Positions 9,025-16,628 of a stretch of DNA of 64,000 bases are shown in pieces (position 1 is the first letter of the stretch; each line of letters begins with the position of its first letter). The translations under genes were made by a program, and so were the position numbers. Origin of the DNA: Cryobacterium sp. GrIS_2_6 (lineage in GTDB: Bacteria; Actinomycetota; Actinomycetes; Actinomycetales; Microbacteriaceae); NCBI RefSeq assembly GCF_035984545.1, contig NZ_JAXCHP010000001.1, positions 496,001-560,000 of the forward strand, given 5' to 3'. The notes beneath the pieces are model-generated. The model did no database searches and had not been told where the DNA came from. It saw only the letters and a program-made list of their open reading frames with translations.

Positions 9025-9955
9025 CGTTGTACCTAAAGAATCGGAGCTGCAGCGCGGAGATAACGATGATGAGCAGGAACAGCACCCAAGAGATCGCCGA
9101 GGCGTAGCCTGTGCGGAAATTGACGAAGCCTTCGCGGAACAGCTGATTGACGATTGAATCCGTCGCGAAGATCGGCCCGCCACCCGTCATGACGTAGACG
9201 AGGTCGAAGACCTGGAATGACTGGATAGTCAGGATGAGCGTTGCGAAAAGCAAGGTGGGGCGGATGCCGGGAAGCGATACGTATCGCGTGAGCTGGCGAT
9301 CGGTCGCCCCGTCCAGCCGCCCGGCTTCATAGCGTTCGGCGGGAACGCCCTTGAGGCCGGCGATCAGGATGATCATCGAGTAGCCGACGTTCTTCCAGAT
9401 GTTCACGAAGATCACCGTGGGCAGAGCGAGTTCTGTGGACTGCAGCCAGGCAACCGGAGGCAGCCCAACCGCCTGAAACAGCCCGCCCACCAGACCGATG
9501 CTCGGGTCCAGGAGGAACTTCCAGACAAGACCGATCGACACCAGCGACACAATGGTCGGAAAGAAGAACACCGACCGCACCAGCCGATTAAACCAACTGT
9601 CTTTCACGAGTGCGAACGCTGCGGCCAGGGCGAGAAGCATGACGATGATTACGGATGCCGCGGTGAAGGTCAGGGTGACGCCCAGGGAGTTCCAGAAGTG
9701 GTCGTCAGAGAGGAGTTCGGCGTAGTTGCCGAGCCCTACCCAGTTCTGCGCGTCGGCGCCGATGGTCCAGTCGAAGAAGCTGTAGTACAGGGATTGGACA
9801 ATCGGCCAGAAGACGAAGCCCCCCAGAATGAGCGCGCTTGGGACCATGAAGAGGAGGACGGGCTGGAGCCGGGCACGTCGACGACGTCGGGCGGTGTTGC
9901 GCGGCAACGGCATCCGCTTGGAGGTGGTCCGACGTTCGTCGACGTGCACGGTCAT
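9014..9955 (-). CDS. Carbohydrate ABC transporter permease (MalF type)
   Basis: This is the 313-residue partner permease. After a basic N-terminus (NTARRRRRARLQP) it has six membrane segments starting at FMVPSALILGGFVFWP. The EAA loop is ERYEAGRLDGATDRQLTRYV. Its ATG overlaps the binding-protein stop (TGATG), so the three transporter genes are tightly coupled. It should form the heterodimeric channel with the neighbouring MalG-type subunit. Confidence 0.93.
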   Translation of the reverse strand: MTVHVDERRTTSKRMPLPRNTARRRRRARLQPVLLFMVPSALILGGFVFWPIVQSLYYSFFDWTIGADAQNWVGLGNYAELLSDDHFWNSLGVTLTFTAASVIIVMLLALAAAFALVKDSWFNRLVRSVFFFPTIVSLVSIGLVWKFLLDPSIGLVGGLFQAVGLPPVAWLQSTELALPTVIFVNIWKNVGYSMIILIAGLKGVPAERYEAGRLDGATDRQLTRYVSLPGIRPTLLFATLILTIQSFQVFDLVYVMTGGGPIFATDSIVNQLFREGFVNFRTGYASAISWVLFLLIIVISALQLRFFRYNDVD

Positions 9956-11214
9956 CAGGACGCGCAGCCGGTCAGCTTATTGATTGTTGCTTTGGCTTCG
10001 CTCGTAGAGGTGTCGATGCTGGTTCCGCGGGTGATCTGGCCGATCATGGGCACGTAGGCTTCGGAGTCGACCTTGGTAGCCTCCGGGACCTGCGGGAGAT
10101 ACAGGCGAGCGTTGGGAACCTGGCTGGTGAAAATGGAGACCGTCGGGTCTGCCGCAAGTTCGGGATCGTCAGCCAGGTCGGTGCGCATGGGCGGGAACCC
10201 AGTCTGCAGAGAGAAGGCCTTCTGCACGTTCTTGCTCGTCCAGTAGGCCAGGAATTCCTGCGCCTCGGCGGGGTGCTTCGTCTTCGCGGACACCGCCAGG
10301 GCGACCGTGGATCCCAGTGTGACGGGGCCGTTGACACCGACGGGAACCGTTGCTATGCCCAGGTCGATTCCAGCGGCCTTGAAGCCGGAGGCTGCCCACG
10401 GGCCGTTGATTTCCATGGCCGCCTTGCCGGCGGAGAACAGCGAATCGGCCTCAGCGCCGGTGAGGCCGACCGGGGAGATCTTGTCGTTCGTGACGAGCCC
10501 CGCCCATTCGGTCAGGCTCTTCTTGTTCGCTGCGGAATCGACGACGCTGCAGCCAGTGGCCTGGTCGACGATGTCGCCGCCGTCCAGCCACTGCAGGACT
10601 GGCCACATCTGGATCGTCTGATTATCGGCGAGGGCCAGCCCGTATTGCGTCGAACCCCCATCAAGTGTCAGCTTCTTCGCGTCTGCCTTGAGCTCGGCCA
10701 CTGTCGTCGGCGGAGTGGTGATCCCGGCCGCCGTAAACGCTTTCTTGTTGTAGTAGAGGCTGAGCGTTGCCAGGTTCGCCGGCACTGCGTAGAGCTTCTG
10801 GTCGTAGGTGAACTCGTCCACGGTTACCGGGGCAAGAGCGTTGACGTTGATTTTGTCATCGCCATCTCCGGTGTTGGTGAGCGCGAGAAGGGACTTGGTC
10901 TTGACATACTGCGCAATGACGTTGGGGTCCGAGCTCGGAGCGGCGATGTCGGGACCCTGGCCGGTAAGCCACGCGGAGGGCAGCTTCTGTTGGATGGTGT
11001 CCCAGGGCTGCACGGTCATCGTGACGTGAATACCGGGGTGGGACGCGTTGAATGCCGAGACGATGGTGTCGTATCCGGCAGCGTCGCCACCGGTGAACCC
11101 GGTCCAGATGGACAGTTCAGTTACTTCACTTGAGGAATTCGGGGACGAGCAGGCGGCCGTTCCGAGGGCAAGACCCGCTATTGCGATCCCCGCTACTAGT
11201 GTCTTGCGTTTCAT
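9955..11214 (-). CDS. Sugar-binding lipoprotein of ABC transporter
   Basis: This is a 419-residue extracellular solute-binding protein (family 1). The signal peptide MKRKTLVAGIAIAGLALGTA ends in a lipobox with the lipidated Cys in TAACSS. The mature part begins ELSIWTGFTGGDAAGYD, typical of sugar-binding proteins, and includes AMEINGPWA. A strong AAAGGAGAG site precedes the ATG. It is the first structural gene of the operon and is preceded by a promoter and an operator for the LacI-type regulator. The ligand is probably an oligosaccharide matching the GH1/GH43 enzymes downstream; this is inference. Confidence 0.93.
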   Translation of the reverse strand: MKRKTLVAGIAIAGLALGTAACSSPNSSSEVTELSIWTGFTGGDAAGYDTIVSAFNASHPGIHVTMTVQPWDTIQQKLPSAWLTGQGPDIAAPSSDPNVIAQYVKTKSLLALTNTGDGDDKINVNALAPVTVDEFTYDQKLYAVPANLATLSLYYNKKAFTAAGITTPPTTVAELKADAKKLTLDGGSTQYGLALADNQTIQMWPVLQWLDGGDIVDQATGCSVVDSAANKKSLTEWAGLVTNDKISPVGLTGAEADSLFSAGKAAMEINGPWAASGFKAAGIDLGIATVPVGVNGPVTLGSTVALAVSAKTKHPAEAQEFLAYWTSKNVQKAFSLQTGFPPMRTDLADDPELAADPTVSIFTSQVPNARLYLPQVPEATKVDSEAYVPMIGQITRGTSIDTSTSEAKATINKLTGCAS

Positions 11215-11273
11215 GGTTCTCTCCTTTGAGTTCGAATGACGTCGTGTCCTGTCGAAGCGGCCAAGACGTTTGT

Positions 11274-11285
11274 TTAAACGATTAA
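11274..11285. promoter_or_regulatory. LacI-type operator before the sugar operon
   Basis: The 12-bp near-palindrome TTAAACGATTAA has the central CG and flanking TTAA typical of LacI/GalR operators. It starts 6 bases downstream of the -10 box on the minus strand, so it covers the transcription start, the expected place for repression. A second, matching site lies before the regulator gene. Confidence 0.7.
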
Positions 11286-11291
11286 GCACAT

Positions 11292-11320
11292 ACATTATTC
11301 GTCGCTTTGCCGGAAGTCAA
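11292..11320 (-). promoter_or_regulatory. Sigma-70 promoter of the sugar operon
   Basis: On the minus strand there is TTGACT (11320-11315), a 17-base spacer, and TAATGT (11297-11292). Both boxes are close to the housekeeping consensus with ideal spacing. It lies about 80 bases upstream of the binding-protein start and just upstream of the operator. Confidence 0.7.
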
Positions 11321-11375
11321 GCGCGACTTTCGATTCCATTGGCGGGAACCGCCGACGGCGGGAAAGAGTGTGGCG

Positions 11376-12422
11376 CTACTGCTCGCAGCCGCAGGATTCC
11401 CGCAGGGCCAGCTGCACGTCAACTTGGAGTCGGCTCCAGCCCGACCTCGTGCCATCGATGATCTCGAACAGTCTCTCCGTCGCCAGTCGCGCAATCTCCT
11501 CGGCGGGGACGTGTACCGTCGACAGGCTGGGGGAAACGGCGCGGGCCAGCCCGAAGTCGTCGAAACCGACGATGGCGATGTCAGTCGGGATGGCGATGCC
11601 GCGTTCCTTGAGTAACTGCATGGCGCCAAAGGCCATGTCGTCGTTCGCGAAAACGATGCCATCGAAATCGGCAATCCCCTCCCCGAGATCCGCGACGATC
11701 TCGCGTCCGGAGATTTCGCTGAGGTCTCCCTCGATCACGACGGCTTGATCCTTCAGTCCATGACTCTCCATGGCGGAGAGGAATCCGTCGCGTCGGTCTA
11801 TGCCCGTTTGGTGGTCAAGAGGCCCGGCCACGTGCAGTAGCCGGGTTCGACCGTGACGCTCGATGAGATGTTCCGTGATTGCTCGACTCGCGCCCACGTC
11901 GTCAATTCCGACCGTGATGGCATCGCTGAGATACGGAAAGTTTCCGATGAGTACGACGGGCATTCCGCTGCTGGTCAGTCGCTCGACGGTGAGGTCACTG
12001 ATCGCCGCGCTGGTGAGGATGGCGCCATCCGCACTGTTCGACCGCATGACGCGTTCGTACGCGGCAAGTCCGTGCTCCTGGTCAGGGTTCGTCGAGATCA
12101 GCAGTTGCGTGTCGCGGGCGTTGGCGACGGTCGACACGCCGCTCAGGACGTGCATGAAGTAACTGTGACCGAAAACGTGTGTTGCCGTGGTCGGGACGAT
12201 CAGGGCAATCGCTCCGGCGTGTTGATTGCGAAGTGCGCGGGCCGCTGAGCTGGGGACGTATCCGAGGTCGTTGGCCGCCTTCTGGATAGCGAGACGGGTG
12301 TCTTCGCTGATTCGGCCACTTCCAGACAGGGCCATGGACACCGCAGCGGGAGTTACGCCGGTCAGTCCGGCGATGTCCCGAAGGGTGACGCGTGTGCGTC
12401 CATTGTGCGGTTTCCCCGTCAC
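11376..12422 (-). CDS. LacI-family transcriptional regulator
   Basis: This is a 348-residue repressor. The N-terminal DNA-binding domain is VTLRDIAGLTGVTPAAVSMA with the hinge helix SSAARALRN, followed by a periplasmic-binding-like effector domain (IALIVPTTATHVF, GIVFANDDMAFGAMQ). The GTG start is chosen because it leaves about 11 residues before the HTH; it is uncertain, as the frame is open further upstream. It lies upstream of and in line with the sugar operon. Matching operators before both the operon and this gene suggest it represses the operon and itself until a sugar binds. Confidence 0.88.
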   Translation of the reverse strand: MTGKPHNGRTRVTLRDIAGLTGVTPAAVSMALSGSGRISEDTRLAIQKAANDLGYVPSSAARALRNQHAGAIALIVPTTATHVFGHSYFMHVLSGVSTVANARDTQLLISTNPDQEHGLAAYERVMRSNSADGAILTSAAISDLTVERLTSSGMPVVLIGNFPYLSDAITVGIDDVGASRAITEHLIERHGRTRLLHVAGPLDHQTGIDRRDGFLSAMESHGLKDQAVVIEGDLSEISGREIVADLGEGIADFDGIVFANDDMAFGAMQLLKERGIAIPTDIAIVGFDDFGLARAVSPSLSTVHVPAEEIARLATERLFEIIDGTRSGWSRLQVDVQLALRESCGCEQ

Positions 12423-12496
12423 TGAATCGCCGTCCGAGTCATGTGTGCCACCAGTCGTAGCTTCTGAAACGCCATTGCAATTAGCGTAAGGGACGC

Positions 12497-12508
12497 TTGA
12501 TCGATTAA
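12497..12508. promoter_or_regulatory. LacI-type operator before the regulator gene
   Basis: The sequence TTGATCGATTAA is a near-perfect palindrome and shares the pattern TTRAWCGATTAA with the site before the binding-protein gene. A possible -35 (TTGAAC) lies upstream on the minus strand, so the operator would overlap the -10 region. This points to autoregulation. Confidence 0.6.
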
Positions 12509-12585
12509 CTACCGATTCTTGACGTTCAAAATCGGACGGCGGCATGCGGCCATGCGACGGTGTCATGTCTCAGGACATCGGTGAC

Positions 12586-13065
12586 AAAGGCGACCTGATC
12601 GTCGGATCCGCTTCAGGATCGGCGATCGCGACTCTCGTTGAACGCACGACCCGGTTCGTCGTCTTGGTGCACCTGCCCAACGGTCACAGCTCCGCTGCAC
12701 TCCACGACGGCCTCATCGACGCCATGGACGCCCTGCCCGTGCTGTTGCGGCGCTCGTTGACGTGGGATCAGGGAACCGAGCTGGCCCGGCATGTGGACAT
12801 CACCAAAGCCACCGGCGTTCCGATCTACTTCTGCGATCCCGCCTCGCCCTGGCAACGCGGCTCGAACGAGAATACCAACGGGCTACTGCGTCAGTACTTC
12901 CCCAAAAGAACCGACCTGAACGCCCACAGCGCTCAACGCCTCCTCGAAGTCGCCACTGAACTCAACGAGCGGCCGCGCAGAACCCTCAAACGCAGCACCC
13001 CAGCTGACCTGCTCAGCGAGCTAGTCTCGAGGAAGGAAATAGCCCCTGTTGCTTCCACCGTTTGA
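12586..13065 (+). pseudogene. IS30-family transposase, 3' fragment
   Basis: Only the C-terminal 159 residues remain: GDLIVGSASGSAIATLVERT, LTWDQGTELARH, then FCDPASPWQRGSNENTNGLL, which carries the DDE-type catalytic residues of IS30 transposases (D, D and the E in ENTNG). The homology begins abruptly near 12586, next to the palindromic sequence ATGTCTCAGGACAT. The N-terminal DNA-binding half is missing, so the gene cannot be functional. Confidence 0.85.
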
Positions 13066-13204
13066 AATCGCCGATCACATAACGCCGAGAGTCAGGTTTT
13101 CGTGATGCCTCGTCGCCGCGCTAGGCGACGACGAGGGGGCGCCGAACTCGCGGCCGAACTCGCGGCCGAGGTCGGGGCGCCCAGCTGCGCAGGCTATCTA
13201 CGGT

Positions 13205-13513
13205 CTAGGGGATCGGGGTCAGAACTATTTTTCGGCCGAGGGCGGCAGTGAGGCGAGTGAGCGTGTCGGCTGTTGGGTTTCCCACTCCGCGCTCGATTCG
13301 GCTAATTTCAGCCTGTTGGATCCCGGTCATGCTGGACAGAGTGGGCTGCGTAAAGTGTCGTGACTTGCGCGCCTCAGCAAGTTGGGCTCCGAGTTCCGCC
13401 CGCGCGCTCAGTTCGGAGTCGAACGAGGCTGCTGCGGCCTCGTACACGGTGCGGGCGTCGTTAGACCACCCGGCTTTCGTACGGTCTGAAAGATCGCGAA
13501 AACTCTTACTCAT
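13205..13513 (-). CDS. XRE-family antitoxin (HigA-like)
   Basis: This is a 102-residue protein beginning MSKSFRDLSDRTKAGWSND, with a C-terminal XRE helix-turn-helix (QPTLSSMTGIQQAEISRIER). GGAGGAC precedes the ATG. It follows the toxin-like gene on the same strand, the reversed order typical of higBA loci. It should bind the partner protein and repress the pair's promoter. Confidence 0.82.
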   Translation of the reverse strand: MSKSFRDLSDRTKAGWSNDARTVYEAAAASFDSELSARAELGAQLAEARKSRHFTQPTLSSMTGIQQAEISRIERGVGNPTADTLTRLTAALGRKIVLTPIP

Positions 13514-13583
13514 GTTCTGTCCTCCCATGCAGCAATTGCAGCCTTATGACTCAATTATGTGCGTCAACACATATTGCGTCAAG

Positions 13584-13997
13584 TCACCGTTTTCGCTGCT
13601 TCCACTGTTTATGTAGCTTTCGTGCTTTGGCAATCTCGCGCTGCTGCCTTCGTTCGGAGGGGTCCTTCTTCTTGTTGTATCCGCTGTAGAGAAGAACAAT
13701 CTTGCTGCCGTGAAATGTGCAGAACACTCGGAGAAGTACCTGGCGGTCGATGCCAGACATATCCATCGGCGGCGCTAGGCCGGCTTCAGTAAAAATCGCC
13801 TGCAACGATTTGCGCACGCGAAACTCGTACAGTCCATCGCCGAGTGATTTCCCCCACTCGCCTGCGCAAATATCGATTCCATAGACCTCGAGTACGTGCT
13901 CGATTGCCGCGATGAGGACCGCCTGCTCGTACGGAGGGAGCGAGTCCACGAAGCGGTCGAGGGTATCGCCCTCATATTCAACAGTCCAGGCGGCCAA
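13584..13997 (-). CDS. RelE/HigB-type toxin
   Basis: This is a 137-residue protein resembling the phage-derived Gp49-like/HigB group of RelE-fold mRNA interferases. It has the characteristic core GLYEFRVRKSLQAIF followed by VLLRVFCTFHGSKIVLLYSG, and a basic tail (KKKDPSERRQQREIAKAR). Such toxins cut mRNA on the ribosome. The antitoxin gene lies 70 bases downstream, consistent with a toxin-first operon. Activity is inferred from the fold. Confidence 0.85.
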   Translation of the reverse strand: MAAWTVEYEGDTLDRFVDSLPPYEQAVLIAAIEHVLEVYGIDICAGEWGKSLGDGLYEFRVRKSLQAIFTEAGLAPPMDMSGIDRQVLLRVFCTFHGSKIVLLYSGYNKKKDPSERRQQREIAKARKLHKQWKQRKR

Positions 13998-14301
13998 TAT
14001 CGTCCTCTCTTATGGTGCGCCGTGAGCTTATCGAGTCCGGGAGCGCCCATAGGCCCGTACGATCCCTTCAAAGAGCCACGATGGTGGCATCAGCGGCCCC
14101 GGTGTCGAGGGATAGTGGCGTGTGCCCGGGCAATTGGTCAACAGCTTGTTGGACAGCGGGGCGCTGGCTCTCCCCGGCCCGCGCGATTGCTTGCATGCGG
14201 GTCCAGTTCGTCCTCAGGTATGGATCGGAACACGTGGGATCCCGCTCACCGATTTCTTCGCCACCGGAAACGCGGGTGCCGGTGCGTGCGCCGAGTCGAA
14301 C
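13998..14301. other. Gap with a short decayed reading frame
   Basis: On the minus strand, a frame ending at 14068 reads EESQRPAVQQAVDQ-like sequence with reasonable codon bias (it includes LRTNWTRMQAIARAG and HTPLSLDTGAADATIVAL) but lacks a good start. It may be a fragment of a gene. I do not recognise it. Confidence 0.35.
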
Positions 14302-14523
14302 TTATTGTCGAGTCCCGGGTGTGTGTCGAGGCGAAGGTGCCCCGTCGGCGAGGCTGAAAGTCAGGACGGACTGGCGGTCATAGCGGAGGAGGTGTTCGTC
14401 GATGGCGAAGGTTTTGAGCTTGTCGGTGGTGCGCAGCTTGTCGAGGGTGTTGGTGTCGATGCGCAGTGCTGCGCATACTTCGGCTGGAGTCATGAGAGGT
14501 GAGATGGGCAGCGGCTTCCTCAC
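14302..14523 (-). CDS. Small helix-turn-helix protein
   Basis: This 73-residue protein has one HTH of the excisionase/MerR-like type (LMTPAEVCAALRIDTNTLDK, then LLRYDRQSVLTF). Such proteins bind DNA near phage or plasmid genes. The GTG start overlaps the stop of the redoxin-like frame as GTGA, suggesting coupling. It is probably a remnant of a small mobile region. Confidence 0.6.
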   Translation of the reverse strand: MRKPLPISPLMTPAEVCAALRIDTNTLDKLRTTDKLKTFAIDEHLLRYDRQSVLTFSLADGAPSPRHTPGTRQ

Positions 14524-14726
14524 TCTTTCTCTTCCTTCAGTATCGGCGTGAGCGTGGCGGCTTGTGCTGCGGCGATGGCGTTGATCTTGTCTGGCCTGAA
14601 CCCCGCCCAGTGTTCGGTGCCAACGATGACGACGGGTGCGGATCGGTAGCCGAGTTGTGTGACCAGGTCGGCGGCGGCTTGGTCGTGGGTGAGGTCGACG
14701 GTCTCGTACTGCAGGCCGACGTTGTC
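14520..14726 (-). pseudogene. NrdH-like redoxin, 5' end decayed
   Basis: The C-terminal part is a clear NrdH glutaredoxin-like redoxin: DNVGLQYETVDLTHDQAA, then LGYRSAPVVIVG and HWAGFRPDKINAI. The N-terminal strand with the essential CxxC motif is not present in frame. Upstream, a one-base loss before GACAACGTCGG would explain the break, and the preceding sequence has diverged. With no redox cysteines the product would be inactive. Confidence 0.65.
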
Positions 14727-14837
14727 AGAGCGTGAGGAAGCCACAACAGCGAGTGGCCGGCGTCGATGGGACCGCGTTGCCGTCCGTCCGCTTGGAAGGG
14801 TGTTTGCCAATCATCCAATCCTTAGGTGAGCCACCGA

Positions 14838-15311
14838 TCAGGGGGTCTGGTTTTCCAGGGACTTGACCTTGTCGAGGAGGGCACCTATGGCGGCGTCCTG
14901 TGAGGCGAGGTGCAATTGTATTTGTTTCGCTTCTTCGAGGATCGCGCCCGCATCTTCATAGGTGGCGGCGGCTCGTGCGTCGGAGGCTGCTGCCTGGATG
15001 TTCTGGCCCACAATGATGATCGGGAGGAGCACCAATTGGAGGAACGTCTGGGCGACCCAGGCGATGATGACGATGGAGTCGTGGCTTTGAATGGCGGCCG
15101 GCAGGCTGACAAGGCTGATGGCGGCGAATGCGTAGGCCGCCCACATTGTTCCGACGCTCTTCGTGATGCCCAAGCCGATTTTTTGATTGATGCCGTTCAC
15201 CCGGCCGGAATCAGCGCGCAACTTCGAGAGAACTGAGCGCACGGTCGGCGGCCCTTGGGCGGCACGTTCGGCGGCTCTCGGGTGTTGGGTGTAGTCGAAG
15301 TCTGCGCTCAT
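14838..15311 (-). CDS. DUF1003-like small membrane protein
   Basis: This is a 157-residue protein with two central membrane segments (MWAAYAFAAISLVSLPAA and IIAWVAQTFLQLVLLPIIIV) and a C-terminal coiled-coil tail (AILEEAKQIQLHLASQDA). The segment NQKIGLGITKSVGTMW is typical of this actinobacterial family. A GGGAG site precedes the ATG. Function is unknown. Confidence 0.75.
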   Translation of the reverse strand: MSADFDYTQHPRAAERAAQGPPTVRSVLSKLRADSGRVNGINQKIGLGITKSVGTMWAAYAFAAISLVSLPAAIQSHDSIVIIAWVAQTFLQLVLLPIIIVGQNIQAAASDARAAATYEDAGAILEEAKQIQLHLASQDAAIGALLDKVKSLENQTP

Positions 15312-15574
15312 TATGTCGGTGCTCCCATTTCATGTTGGAGGTGTGAAGTATCCCACCGTTGGCTCCCTCATGATTTCTGCGCGCCCCGTTCCAGCGGATA
15401 TGAGCGGCAGCATGTCCAATGCTCTACGAGAGTTCTTCATCCTGGTCTTTGAGGAGGCGTGGGCGAACCCGTGACCTACGCATTGGCGAGGCTAGCGACA
15501 GAATTCCAGTCGGGGACATCGACAACACACCGGCGGTTGGTTCTAAATCGTGCGCTTTGTGCGAGGATCTGGGG

Positions 15575-16231
15575 ATGGAGCAGGTGCAGGACTTTCGATC
15601 AACAATTTTTCATGCTGGCACGAGGGCGAGCGTGGCTTTCATCGTTGGCGTGCTCGTTGGCGTCGCCTCTGGTCTGATTGTGAAATGGGCATTCGCGCCG
15701 GCTATCGGTTGGGTTGGGGCGGCGGTCGTCTTCCTGTCGTGGACGTGGATAGCGGTAGGTCGACTGGATCATTCTGAGACCGCACGATATGCCACTCGAG
15801 AAGATCCATCCCGGTTCGCCGCCGAGGTACTCATTCTGTGCGCAAGTATCGCCAGTTTCTGGGCCATTGCGCTTATCCTCATTGAGGCTGGCACCGTGGA
15901 AGGACTGGCCAAAGCCGGACTCGTCGCCTTGGCGTTGTCAACGATCGCGGCTTCTTGGCTGATGGTCACCACCGTGTTCACCTTGCGATACGCGCACCTG
16001 TACTACAGCAACGAAACCGGGGGCATTGACTTCAATCAACGCGAGCCGCCCCGGTACTCCGACTTCGCTTACCTGGCCGTGACGATCGGGGCCACGTTCC
16101 AAGTTTCGGACACCAATCTGCAAAATCACGATATCCGCATCACCGCGCTGCGCCATTCGTTGCTTTCTTACGTCTTGGGAGTCGTTGTCCTAGCGACAAC
16201 GATCAACCTCGTTTCCGGACTCGCCCATTAA
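15575..16231 (+). CDS. DUF1345 membrane protein
   Basis: This is a 218-residue protein with about six membrane segments, ending VVLATTINLVSG. The segment YYSNETGGIDFNQREPPRYS followed by DFAYLAVTIGATFQVSDT is diagnostic of DUF1345. I chose the ATG preceded by GAGGATCTGGGG; the frame extends upstream but that part is not hydrophobic and lacks family features. Function is unknown. Confidence 0.82.
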   Translation: MEQVQDFRSTIFHAGTRASVAFIVGVLVGVASGLIVKWAFAPAIGWVGAAVVFLSWTWIAVGRLDHSETARYATREDPSRFAAEVLILCASIASFWAIALILIEAGTVEGLAKAGLVALALSTIAASWLMVTTVFTLRYAHLYYSNETGGIDFNQREPPRYSDFAYLAVTIGATFQVSDTNLQNHDIRITALRHSLLSYVLGVVVLATTINLVSGLAH

Positions 16232-16628
16232 CCAAGTGCTTCAGCGCACCACGTACTCGCTCGAGACAAAACGTCTGGAGAAGGAACGAAGCATCCCCAG
16301 TGTTGCCAGAAAGGCGCTCGGGTCCCGGTTTCGTGTTCTGCTCCATACCGGTCAGGGCCCCCGTCCCGGGGCTTGATTCGCGCGCGAGCTCCGTCTCGAA
16401 AACTCAGAACTAGACAGCCGTTGCCTGGCGGCCTTCCGAGCCCAGATGCGTGCGAGCCTCCCTCAACCCTTTTCGTTCTTCTTCGGCCAAAGGGTCACCG
16501 TTGACGGTCTTCCTTGGCGATCGCGCTTTTCCCGTCCTCTGACCCAACGATGTGGCCGTGAACTTCAGCAAGTGTTAGCGGCCTGGGGTTGTGGAATCGT
16601 CAACCGTTTCTTTGAGTTGGTCCGAGGT
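16232..16628. other. Gap between convergent genes
   Basis: No gene was seen. A GC-rich inverted pair near 16360-16375 (GCCCC...GGGGC, then TTGATT) could end transcription of the upstream membrane gene, but the T-rich tail is weak. Confidence 0.4.

Noticed and set aside
13108..13136. Hairpin CCTCGTCGCC...GGCGACGACGAGG as terminator between the IS30 remnant and the antitoxin gene
   Set aside because: The stem is strong but neither strand has a T-run after it.
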